This document shows positions 54,533-61,749 of a stretch of DNA of 64,000 nt, piece after piece (position 1 is the first letter of the stretch; every line of letters begins with the position of its first letter). The translations under genes were made by a program, and so were the position numbers. The notes under the pieces were generated by a model. That model saw nothing but the letters and a program-made list of their open reading frames with translations. It was not told the origin of the DNA and made no database searches. The stretch spans positions 62,001-126,000 of the forward strand of contig NZ_SNZJ01000002.1 of assembly GCF_004363555.1 (NCBI RefSeq), in the 5' to 3' direction. Origin of the DNA: Halomonas ventosae. GTDB lineage: Bacteria; Pseudomonadota; Gammaproteobacteria; Pseudomonadales; Halomonadaceae.

Positions 54533-55297
54533 ATGAACCAGGCAAACGCCGCCCGCGCCGACTCGCCGATGATCGAGATCGCCGGGCTCAACAAGTGGTA
54601 CGGCGACTTCCATGTGCTGCGCGACATCGACCTGACGGTGGCGCGGGGCGAGCGCATCGTCATCTGCGGCCCCTCGGGCTCGGGCAAGTCGACCCTGATC
54701 CGCTGCATCAACCACCTCGAGGAACACCAGGAGGGGCGCATCGTGGTCAATGGCATGCCCATGACCCGCGACGTGAAGCGCATCGAGCAGATCCGCCGCA
54801 ATGTCGGCATGGTGTTCCAGCACTTCAACCTCTTTCCCCACCTGAGCGTGCTGGATAACTGCTGCATCTCCCAGACCTGGGTGCAGAAGAAGCCGCGCGC
54901 CGAGGCCGAGCGCACGGCGATGGAGATCCTCGAGCGGGTGCAGATCGCCGACCAGGCCCGAAAGTACCCGGGCCAGCTCTCCGGTGGCCAGCAGCAGCGG
55001 GTGGCCATCGCCCGGGCGCTGTGCATGCAGCCGGAGGTGATGCTCTTCGACGAGCCGACCTCGGCGCTGGACCCCGAGATGATCAAGGAGGTGCTCGATG
55101 TCATGGTCGAGCTGGCCCGCGACGGCATGACCATGCTCTGCGTGACCCACGAGATGGGCTTCGCCAAGACCGTGGCCGACCGGGTGATCTTCATGGACCA
55201 GGGACAGATCATCGAAGAGGCGCCTCCCGAGACCTTCTTCAACCACCCGAAGTCCGAGCGCACCCAGCTGTTCCTCGGCCAGATCCTCGGTCACTGA
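54533..55297 (+). CDS. aapP: Amino-acid ABC transporter ATP-binding protein AapP
   Basis: A 254-residue ATPase: Walker [10 protein letters not shown], signature [13 protein letters not shown], Walker [16 protein letters not shown]-loop VTHEMGFAK. It completes the aapJQMP transporter. This amino-acid uptake system separates the nir/nnrS genes from norCB, an unusual neighbour. About 190 bases then hold the norC promoter elements. Confidence 0.95.
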   Translation: MNQANAARADSPMIEIAGLNKWYGDFHVLRDIDLTVARGERIVICGPSGSGKSTLIRCINHLEEHQEGRIVVNGMPMTRDVKRIEQIRRNVGMVFQHFNLFPHLSVLDNCCISQTWVQKKPRAEAERTAMEILERVQIADQARKYPGQLSGGQQQRVAIARALCMQPEVMLFDEPTSALDPEMIKEVLDVMVELARDGMTMLCVTHEMGFAKTVADRVIFMDQGQIIEEAPPETFFNHPKSERTQLFLGQILGH

Positions 55298-55351
55298 GCC
55301 CCTCCCGGGCGGCACCCCGTTCGGCTGTCGCCCACCTTCCTTCCCCGGAAA

Positions 55352-55365
55352 TTGACCGGCGTCAA
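55352..55365 (+). promoter_or_regulatory. Dnr/FNR-family box for norCB
   Basis: TTGAC-CGGC-GTCAA is a perfect 5-4-5 palindrome. Centred at 55358.5, it predicts a start near 55400, inside the NsrR-type operator that follows. Confidence 0.75.
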
Positions 55366-55395
55366 AGCCCCACCCCGTGCTCTGCTGCTACGCTT

Positions 55396-55418
55396 AACAT
55401 GTATCTGCGATACATCTT
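55396..55418 (+). promoter_or_regulatory. NsrR operator at the norC start
   Basis: AACATGTATCT-G-CGATACATCTT, a symmetric 11-1-11 site; each half matches the NsrR half-site (AAGATGYATTT) at 9 of 11 bases. It overlaps the start predicted from the Dnr box, the ideal place for NO-relieved repression. Confidence 0.7.
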
Positions 55419-55486
55419 AAAAGGGGCGCAGGGCTGCATGCCGCAAAGGGCGGCGGCACTGCCACACGAGCAAGGGGGTATGGTCC

Positions 55487-55939
55487 ATGGCCGACGGTCT
55501 CACCAAGTCGGCGGCCCGCAACATCTTCTACGGCGGGTCGCTGTTCTTCTTTCTGCTGTTTGCCGCACTGACGGCTCACAGCCACTGGTACATGGTCAAC
55601 ACGTCCACCGACAGCGAGGGGCTCACCGAGTCCGTCAAGCACGGCAAGGAAGTGTGGGAAAAGAACATGTGCATCAACTGCCACAGCATCATGGGCGAGG
55701 GCGCCTACTTCGCGCCGGAGCTGGGCAACGTCTGGGAGCGCTACGGAGGACACCAGAACCCGGAGGCGGCCCGCGCGGGTCTCGCCGCCTGGATCCGGGC
55801 CCAGCCGCTGGGGGCCGAGGGGCGCCGCCAGATGCCGGCCTACGACTTCAGCGAGGAGGAGATGCAGGCGCTGATCGACTTCCTGGAGTGGACCGACGGT
55901 ATCGACGACCAGGACTGGCCGCCGCATCCCGCCGGCTGA
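55487..55939 (+). CDS. norC: Nitric oxide reductase cytochrome c subunit
   Basis: A 150-residue membrane-anchored monoheme cytochrome. One N-terminal helix (YGGSLFFFLLFAALTAHSHWY) is not cleaved; the heme site is KNMCINCHSIMGEGAYFAPEL (about Cys62-His66), and an axial Met is expected in RRQMPAYDFS. It passes electrons from periplasmic cytochromes to NorB. The start at 55487 is followed 54 bases after its stop by norB. Confidence 0.97.
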   Translation: MADGLTKSAARNIFYGGSLFFFLLFAALTAHSHWYMVNTSTDSEGLTESVKHGKEVWEKNMCINCHSIMGEGAYFAPELGNVWERYGGHQNPEAARAGLAAWIRAQPLGAEGRRQMPAYDFSEEEMQALIDFLEWTDGIDDQDWPPHPAG

Positions 55940-55993
55940 GCCGCCTGAACGCCGGATCGCCGGATCGCGGATAAATCAAGGAGAACGATACCG

Positions 55994-57349
55994 ATGAAAT
56001 ACGAAACCCAGAAGGTGGCGCTGCCATTCTTCATGGTGGCCATGGCGCTCTTCGCGCTGCAGGTCGTCTTCGGGCTGCTGGCCGCCACCGTCTATGCCTG
56101 GCCCAACTTCATGGCCGAGCTGATGCCCTTCAACATCATGCGCGTCAGCCATACCAACCTGCTGATCGTCTGGCTGCTGCTCGGCTTCATGGGCTGCACC
56201 TACTACCTGATGCCGGAAGAGGCCGAGCAGGAGATCCACAGCCCCACCATCGCCTACATCCAGCTGGCGATCTTCGCCTTCGCCGGGGCCGCGGCGCTGG
56301 TCGGCTACCAGTTCGGGATCCACGAGGGGCGCGAGTTCCTGGAGCAGCCGTTCTGGGTCAAGGTGCTGATCACCATCTCCTTCCTGATGTTCCTGTTCAA
56401 CACCAGCATGACCCTGCTCAAGGGCCGCCGAACCGCCATCAACCTGGTGCTGATGCTGGGCCTGTGGCTGGCCGCGGTGTTCTGGCTGTTCGCCTTCTAC
56501 AACCCCACCAACCTCGCCGTGGACAAGCTCTACTGGTGGTGGGTGGTGCACCTCTGGGTCGAGGGGGTCTGGGAGCTGATCATGGCGGCGCTGCTGGGCT
56601 ACCTGCTGATCAAGATGACCGGCGTCGACCGCGAGGTGATCGAGAAGTGGCTCTACATCATCGTCGGCCTGTCGCTCTTCTCGGGCCTGCTGGGCACCGG
56701 CCACCACTACTACTGGATCGGCGCGCCGAGCTACTGGCAGCCCATCGGCAGCATCTTCTCCACCCTGGAGGTGATCCCCTTCTTCGCCATGGTGGTGTTC
56801 GCCTTCACCATGTTCTGGAAGGGCAGCCGTAACCACCCCAACAAGGCCGCCATGCTGTGGGCCCTGGGGTGCCCGACCGTGGCCTTCTTCGGCGCCGGCG
56901 TGTGGGGCTTCATGCACACCCTGCACTGGATCAACTACTACAGCCATGGTACCCAGGTCACCGCCGCCCACGGCCACCTGGCCTTCTACGGGGCCTACGT
57001 GATGCTGATCCTCGGCGTCATCACCTTCGCCATGCCGCAGCTGCGCCGCGTCCAGCCCTACAATCAGGTGCTGAACATGTGGGGCTTCTGGGTCATGACC
57101 GGTGCCATGTGCTTCATGACCTTCACGCTGACCTTCGCCGGTGTCGTCCAGACCCACCTGCAGCGCGTGCTGGGCATGAACTACATGGAGGTGCAGGACC
57201 AGCTCGGCCTCTTCTACATGATGCGCCTGGGCGCCGGTATCGCGGTGGCCGTGGGGGCGGTGATGCTGATCTACGCCTTCTTCGGCCCGGCCCGCGAGCA
57301 GGTGCCGGCCGGTGGCACCCAGCTGACCGCAGGCCCCGAGCGCGCCTGA
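55994..57349 (+). CDS. norB: Nitric oxide reductase catalytic subunit (cNOR)
   Basis: A 451-residue protein with twelve predicted membrane helices. Heme/iron ligands are seen in MRVSHTNLLIVWLLLGFMG, HLWVEGVWELIMAALLGY, GTGHHYYWIG and AAHGHLAFYGAYVM; the FeB-site glutamates are present. It reduces 2 NO to N2O. The length marks the short cNOR form working with NorC, not the quinol-fused qNOR. A strong terminator follows the stop, before norQ. Confidence 0.97.
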   Translation: MKYETQKVALPFFMVAMALFALQVVFGLLAATVYAWPNFMAELMPFNIMRVSHTNLLIVWLLLGFMGCTYYLMPEEAEQEIHSPTIAYIQLAIFAFAGAAALVGYQFGIHEGREFLEQPFWVKVLITISFLMFLFNTSMTLLKGRRTAINLVLMLGLWLAAVFWLFAFYNPTNLAVDKLYWWWVVHLWVEGVWELIMAALLGYLLIKMTGVDREVIEKWLYIIVGLSLFSGLLGTGHHYYWIGAPSYWQPIGSIFSTLEVIPFFAMVVFAFTMFWKGSRNHPNKAAMLWALGCPTVAFFGAGVWGFMHTLHWINYYSHGTQVTAAHGHLAFYGAYVMLILGVITFAMPQLRRVQPYNQVLNMWGFWVMTGAMCFMTFTLTFAGVVQTHLQRVLGMNYMEVQDQLGLFYMMRLGAGIAVAVGAVMLIYAFFGPAREQVPAGGTQLTAGPERA

Positions 57350-57354
57350 CACCC

Positions 57355-57379
57355 GAGGGCCCCGCTCGGGGCCCTCTTT
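57355..57379 (+). terminator. Intrinsic terminator after norB
   Basis: GAGGGCCCC / GGGGCCCTC, a perfect 9-bp stem with a GCTC loop, followed by TTTCGTT. The most classical terminator of the window; it should make norCB mRNA more abundant than norQD. Confidence 0.8.
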
Positions 57380-57404
57380 CGTTCACCCTGACGGGAGTGA
57401 CCCC

Positions 57405-58217
57405 ATGCCCCTTTCCCCCGTGGCCGCCAACGCCAGCGAGCAAGAGATTCCCTACTACCAGAGCGTCGGCAACGAGTGCGCCATGTTCGAGCAGGCGTTC
57501 CAGCAGCGCCTGCCGCTGCTGCTCAAGGGGCCGACCGGCTGTGGCAAGACCCGCTTCGTCAGCCACATGGCGGCCAAGCTCGGCAAGCCGCTGTTCACCG
57601 TCTCCTGCCACGATGATCTGACCGCCGCCGACCTCACCGGGCGCTACCTGCTGCAGGGCGGCGAGACCCGCTGGGTCGACGGCCCCCTGACGCGCGCCGT
57701 GCGTGAGGGCGGCATCTGCTATCTCGACGAGGTGGTGGAAGCCCGCAAGGACGTCACCGTGGTGATGCACCCCCTGACCGACGACCGGCGGCTGCTGCCG
57801 CTGGAGCGCACCGGCGAGCTGCTCGAGGCGCCGGAAGACTTCATGCTGGTGGTCTCCTACAACCCCGGCTACCAGCACATCCTCAAGTCCCTGAAACCGA
57901 GCACCCGCCAGCGCTTCGTGGCGATGTCCTTCGACTTCCCGCCCCCCCAGGTGGAGCGTGACATCGTCGCCCGCGAGAGCGGCCTCGCGCCGGAGCGCTG
58001 TGCGGCACTCGTCAACCTGGCGGCCAGCCTGCGCGACATGAAGGGCCAGGACCTGGAGGAGGGCGTCTCCACGCGCCTGCTGGTCTACTGCGCGACCCTG
58101 ATCCAGGCCGGCATGCCGATCCTCGCTGCCGCCCGCGCCACCCTGGTGGAGCCGCTCTCCGACGATGCGGACGTCCAGGAGGGGCTCATGGAAGCCATTC
58201 ACGCCACCTTTGGCTGA
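57405..58217 (+). CDS. norQ: NorQ, MoxR-type AAA+ ATPase for NO reductase activation
   Basis: A 270-residue AAA+ protein: Walker A GPTGCGKTRF, Walker B GICYLDEVVEARKD, and sensor NPGYQ in VVSYNPGYQ. NorQ with NorD inserts the non-heme iron (FeB) into NorB. It follows the norB terminator with a GGGAG-type Shine-Dalgarno about 14 bases before the ATG. A REP-like repeat separates it from norD. Confidence 0.95.
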   Translation: MPLSPVAANASEQEIPYYQSVGNECAMFEQAFQQRLPLLLKGPTGCGKTRFVSHMAAKLGKPLFTVSCHDDLTAADLTGRYLLQGGETRWVDGPLTRAVREGGICYLDEVVEARKDVTVVMHPLTDDRRLLPLERTGELLEAPEDFMLVVSYNPGYQHILKSLKPSTRQRFVAMSFDFPPPQVERDIVARESGLAPERCAALVNLAASLRDMKGQDLEEGVSTRLLVYCATLIQAGMPILAAARATLVEPLSDDADVQEGLMEAIHATFG

Positions 58218-58247
58218 ACGACGGCAAGGCGGCAGGCTCTCTTCACA

Positions 58248-58330
58248 TGTGGGAGCGGTGCTCGCACCGCGAAGGGTGGAGGGTAAACATCGCCGTGCAA
58301 TTCGAGGCGTCGAACCGACTGCTCCCGCAA
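58248..58330. repeat. REP/REPIN-like palindromic element between norQ and norD
   Basis: It opens with TGTGGGAGC followed by an inner palindrome GCGGTGC-TCG-CACCGC and ends with the inverted counterpart GCTCCCGCAA. GTGGGAGC-headed REP units arranged as inverted pairs are well known in Pseudomonas. No other copy is in the window, and no RAYT transposase gene is seen. Confidence 0.55.
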
Positions 58331-58360
58331 TAGCCACCATTACCATCCAGGAGCGCATAC

Positions 58361-60307
58361 ATGCTGGACTTTCTTGAGGTCGAGGAGACCGTCGGCCGCT
58401 TCTGGCACCGCTGGGCCTCCGGCGCGGCGAGCTATCCGGACCATCCCGAGGCGGCGGTCAGCCTCGAGAGCCTGCGTCCCATGCTCGGCGTCTTCTTCCG
58501 TGCCGGCGGCGGCGAGGCCGGGGTCGAGGTGGCCGCCATCGCCCGTCGCGGTTCCGCCCACCGGCTAAGCCTGCGCCAGCGGCTGGGGCTCGACGAGGAG
58601 GCCCTCGACCAGGCCCGTCGCGACGAGGAGAACCTGCTGCTGCCGCCGCGCCTGGCGCTCTTCCCCGAGGCCGCCCTCAATCGCGACCTCTACCTGTGGC
58701 TGACCGCCTACCTGGCCGAGGCACGGCCACTGACGTATCCCGCGGATCCCCTGCAGGCTGACCTGGCGCGCCTGCGCGAGGCGCGTCGTACCGCCCGTGC
58801 CGCCCTGGCGCGCTTCCCCGGGCTGACGGATCGCTACGTGCGCCTTTGTGGCGAGCTGCTGGCCATCCGCCCACAGCGCAGGCGCCTGCCGCCCATGGAG
58901 GCGGCACTGGAGGCTGCAATATGCGCCGAGCTGGGTGCTCCCGACCCCGAGGAAGGCTGGGCCCTGGCCATGCAGCGCGCCATCCGTGAGCCGGACTTCC
59001 CGCTGGAGGAGTTCCGCGCGCCGCGCGGCTACCGCCCGCCGCTGCCGGTGCCGCTGTGGGGCCAGGCGGTCACCCTGGGCACCCGCGACGGCGCTCGCGA
59101 GCAGAGCGTGGACGACGACGAGGAACTGGCCAGCGCCGCCGCCTCGCCCGACGATGACCACGGCAAGCGCAAGGCCGACCGCCGCGAGCAGGACCAGGCC
59201 GACCGTGACGACCCGCTGATGCTCAACAACATGGAGAAGATGCTCTCCTGGGCGGAGATGGTGAACCTCAATCGCCACGTGGAGGACGAGGAGGAGGACG
59301 AGGCGCGCCAGGCGGCCGACCAGATGGACGAGATCGTGCTCAGCTCCAACCGCAAGAAGGCGGCCTCCCGGCTCAAGCTTGACCTCGACCTGGCCCCCGA
59401 CGAGGTCGCTGGCGGCCGTCTCAAGGGAAGGCACCTCTATCCCGAATGGAACCACCGCAAGCAGGCCTACCTACCCGACCACTGCGTGGTACTCAGCGAC
59501 ATGCAGAGCGAGGAGGGAGAGGCGTGGGAGCCCGACGAGGCGACCCGCCGTCGCATCCGCCGGGTGCGTCGCGAGTTCGAGGCGCTGCGCCCGCGGCGCG
59601 AGATCCTGCGCGGCCAGCTGGATGGCAGCGAGCTCGACATGGACGCGGTGATCCGCTCACGCTGCGACCTGGCCGCCACCGGCGAGGCCAGCGACCGCCT
59701 CTACCTGGCCAGCCGCACCCAGGCCCGTGACCTGGCGGTATCGATCCTGGTGGATGTCTCGCTCTCCACCGAGGCCTGGCTGCAGGACCGCCGCGTACTC
59801 GATGTGGCCAAGGAGGCGCTGCTGGTGCTTGGCCATGGCCTGGCCGGCTGTGGCGACGACTACTCGATCCACAGCTTCACCTCCCAGCGCCGCCACAAGG
59901 TGTGGGTCAACACCCTGAAGGAGTTCGACGAGCCCATGGGGGAGCGGGTGTCGCGGCGCATCTCGGCGCTCAAGCCTGGCTCTTATACCCGCATGGGGCC
60001 CGCCATTCGTCACCTGACCAGGCAGTTGAGCGAGCGCCCCAACCGGCATCGGCTGCTGCTGATGCTCACCGACGGCAAGCCCAACGACAACGACTACTAC
60101 GAGGGGCGCTACGGCATCGAGGACACCCGCAAGGCGGTGCTCGAGGCGCGGCGCCAGGAGGTGCGGGTGTTCGGGGTGACCATCGACCGCGAGGCGGGGC
60201 AGTATATCCCCCACCTGTTCGGTCGCGGCGGCTACGCCATCGTGCAGCGCCCGGAGCACCTGTCGCTGGCCCTGCCGGGCATCTACCGCCAGATCATCGC
60301 CACCTGA
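58361..60307 (+). CDS. norD: NorD, von Willebrand A-domain protein for NO reductase activation
   Basis: A 648-residue cytoplasmic protein with a C-terminal vWA domain whose metal motif is DVSLSTE (DxSxS). LMLTDGKPNDNDYYEGRYGIEDTRKAV is the typical NorD ending. The middle region is highly charged and acidic (around residue 310, VEDEEEDEARQAADQMDE). It works with NorQ as a chelatase-like pair loading iron into NorB. The start at 58361 has CAGGAG upstream. Confidence 0.95.
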   Translation: MLDFLEVEETVGRFWHRWASGAASYPDHPEAAVSLESLRPMLGVFFRAGGGEAGVEVAAIARRGSAHRLSLRQRLGLDEEALDQARRDEENLLLPPRLALFPEAALNRDLYLWLTAYLAEARPLTYPADPLQADLARLREARRTARAALARFPGLTDRYVRLCGELLAIRPQRRRLPPMEAALEAAICAELGAPDPEEGWALAMQRAIREPDFPLEEFRAPRGYRPPLPVPLWGQAVTLGTRDGAREQSVDDDEELASAAASPDDDHGKRKADRREQDQADRDDPLMLNNMEKMLSWAEMVNLNRHVEDEEEDEARQAADQMDEIVLSSNRKKAASRLKLDLDLAPDEVAGGRLKGRHLYPEWNHRKQAYLPDHCVVLSDMQSEEGEAWEPDEATRRRIRRVRREFEALRPRREILRGQLDGSELDMDAVIRSRCDLAATGEASDRLYLASRTQARDLAVSILVDVSLSTEAWLQDRRVLDVAKEALLVLGHGLAGCGDDYSIHSFTSQRRHKVWVNTLKEFDEPMGERVSRRISALKPGSYTRMGPAIRHLTRQLSERPNRHRLLLMLTDGKPNDNDYYEGRYGIEDTRKAVLEARRQEVRVFGVTIDREAGQYIPHLFGRGGYAIVQRPEHLSLALPGIYRQIIAT

Positions 60308-60344
60308 GCCTATTGTCCGTCGAACCATCGCCGAGGAGCGCACC

Positions 60345-60560
60345 ATGACCGTTCAAACCCGACTGATCCTTGCCGTGGCGGCCTGGTGCCTGGTCGCCGT
60401 GGCGGTGGTGTTGCCGCTGGTATGGTTGATCAACAACCGCGACTGGGGCATCGGCCTGATGCTGCTGACGCCGTTCCTGGTCTATGCCCTGATGCGCCTG
60501 GGTCGCGCCCTGGAAGGCTGGGCAAGGGCGACGCCGCCGCCGAGGGGCGCTCGGGACTGA
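60345..60560 (+). CDS. Small two-helix membrane protein after norD
   Basis: A 71-residue protein with two hydrophobic helices (LILAVAAWCLVAVAVVLPLVW and GIGLMLLTPFLVYALMRLG) and a basic Pro-rich tail. GAGGAGCG lies six bases before the ATG, and it starts 38 bases after norD, so it is likely the last gene of the nor unit. Not recognised as NorE or NorF by sequence; function unknown. Confidence 0.6.
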   Translation: MTVQTRLILAVAAWCLVAVAVVLPLVWLINNRDWGIGLMLLTPFLVYALMRLGRALEGWARATPPPRGARD

Positions 60561-60573
60561 GGCGCCCGCGGCG

Positions 60574-61749
60574 CTACGGCGAGTCGTCCCTGGAATGGAC
60601 GCGATTCCCTGCCACGAAGGTCTGCTGCGGCTGGAGATCGTCGTCGAGCAGGGTCACGTCGGCGTCGAAACCTTCGGCCAGGCGACCCTTCTGGCCATCG
60701 AGTCCCAGCACCCGCGCCACGTTTCCCGAGATCAGGCCCAGGGCCTGGTCGAGTGGCAGCACCTCCTCGCGCACCAGGCGCTGCCAGTCCGCGATCAGGG
60801 CGGTGTTGCGCGCCACCCGCATGCCGATGTAGTTACCCTGAGCATCGAACTCGGGCAGGCTGCCGTTGCAGTCCGAGCTCATGGTGATGTGCTCGACCGG
60901 CACGCCGCGCGCGAGCAGCCGGGAGACGGCATCGAAGCCGGAGAGGCCCTCCTCGCCGGGGTCCTCGAAGGCGGTCACATCCACGCTGGCGGCAAAGGCC
61001 AGCGCATAGTCGGCGGCCTCCTCTAGCAGCACGCGGTGGCGGTTGACGTGGGTGGGGATCAGCTGCTCGGCGGGAATCTCGGTCTCCGCGAGCAGCCGGC
61101 GCAGCGGCTCGAGCCCCCGTTGGCCGTCCCCGACATGGAAGTGGCAGATGCCGAGCTTGCCGGCCAGCATGGCACCGACGCGCACCTCGCTGACCAGCCG
61201 CGCGATCTCGTCCTGGCGGGGCTGGCTGGAGCGGTGGTCCGAGATCGCCAGTTCGCCCAGGCCGATGACCTCGGGGATCCAGGCCAGGTCGCGCTGCAGG
61301 TCGCCGGTGAGGGTCGGTGGCGGCACGCGATACGACCCCGTGTACATGTAGGCCGCGATGCCCTCGGCCCTGAGTCCCCGGACCTTGGCCAGCAGGTCCG
61401 CCGGGGAACGGCTGATGCCGTCGGTGCCCAGCACCCCCACCACGGTGCCGATGCCCATGGCGGCGATCTCCCGGGCGGTGATCTCCGGGCAGCGGGTGCC
61501 GCAGCCGCCTTCGCCGCCGCCACCGGTCACATGCACATGCTGGTCGATGAAGGCGGGAACGGCGACGAGGTCGCGAGCCTCCACCAGGCGCACGGGCCAA
61601 CCTTCCGGCACGGCGAGATCTCGCCCCAGCGCGGCGATCCGGCCGTCGGCGATCAGCAGGTCGGTCGCCTCGAGGGGTTGTGGCGCGAAGATGCCACCGA
61701 CGCGCAGCAGGGTCAGCAGGGGGGCGTCCCGCTCATCCAGGGGCATCAT
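60574..61749 (-). CDS. iadA: Isoaspartyl dipeptidase (beta-aspartyl peptidase)
   Basis: A 391-residue amidohydrolase-fold enzyme. Metal ligands: DQHVHVTGGGGEGG near residue 65, CHFHVGDG, THVNR; the catalytic aspartate is in SSDCNGSLPEFD. It cleaves beta-linked Asp-X dipeptides. The start overlaps the cphA stop (ATGATG), so it is coupled to cyanophycin synthetase; the natural substrate is then probably beta-Asp-Arg released from cyanophycin by a cyanophycinase encoded elsewhere. It converges with the nor unit. Confidence 0.92.
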   Translation of the reverse strand: MMPLDERDAPLLTLLRVGGIFAPQPLEATDLLIADGRIAALGRDLAVPEGWPVRLVEARDLVAVPAFIDQHVHVTGGGGEGGCGTRCPEITAREIAAMGIGTVVGVLGTDGISRSPADLLAKVRGLRAEGIAAYMYTGSYRVPPPTLTGDLQRDLAWIPEVIGLGELAISDHRSSQPRQDEIARLVSEVRVGAMLAGKLGICHFHVGDGQRGLEPLRRLLAETEIPAEQLIPTHVNRHRVLLEEAADYALAFAASVDVTAFEDPGEEGLSGFDAVSRLLARGVPVEHITMSSDCNGSLPEFDAQGNYIGMRVARNTALIADWQRLVREEVLPLDQALGLISGNVARVLGLDGQKGRLAEGFDADVTLLDDDLQPQQTFVAGNRVHSRDDSP

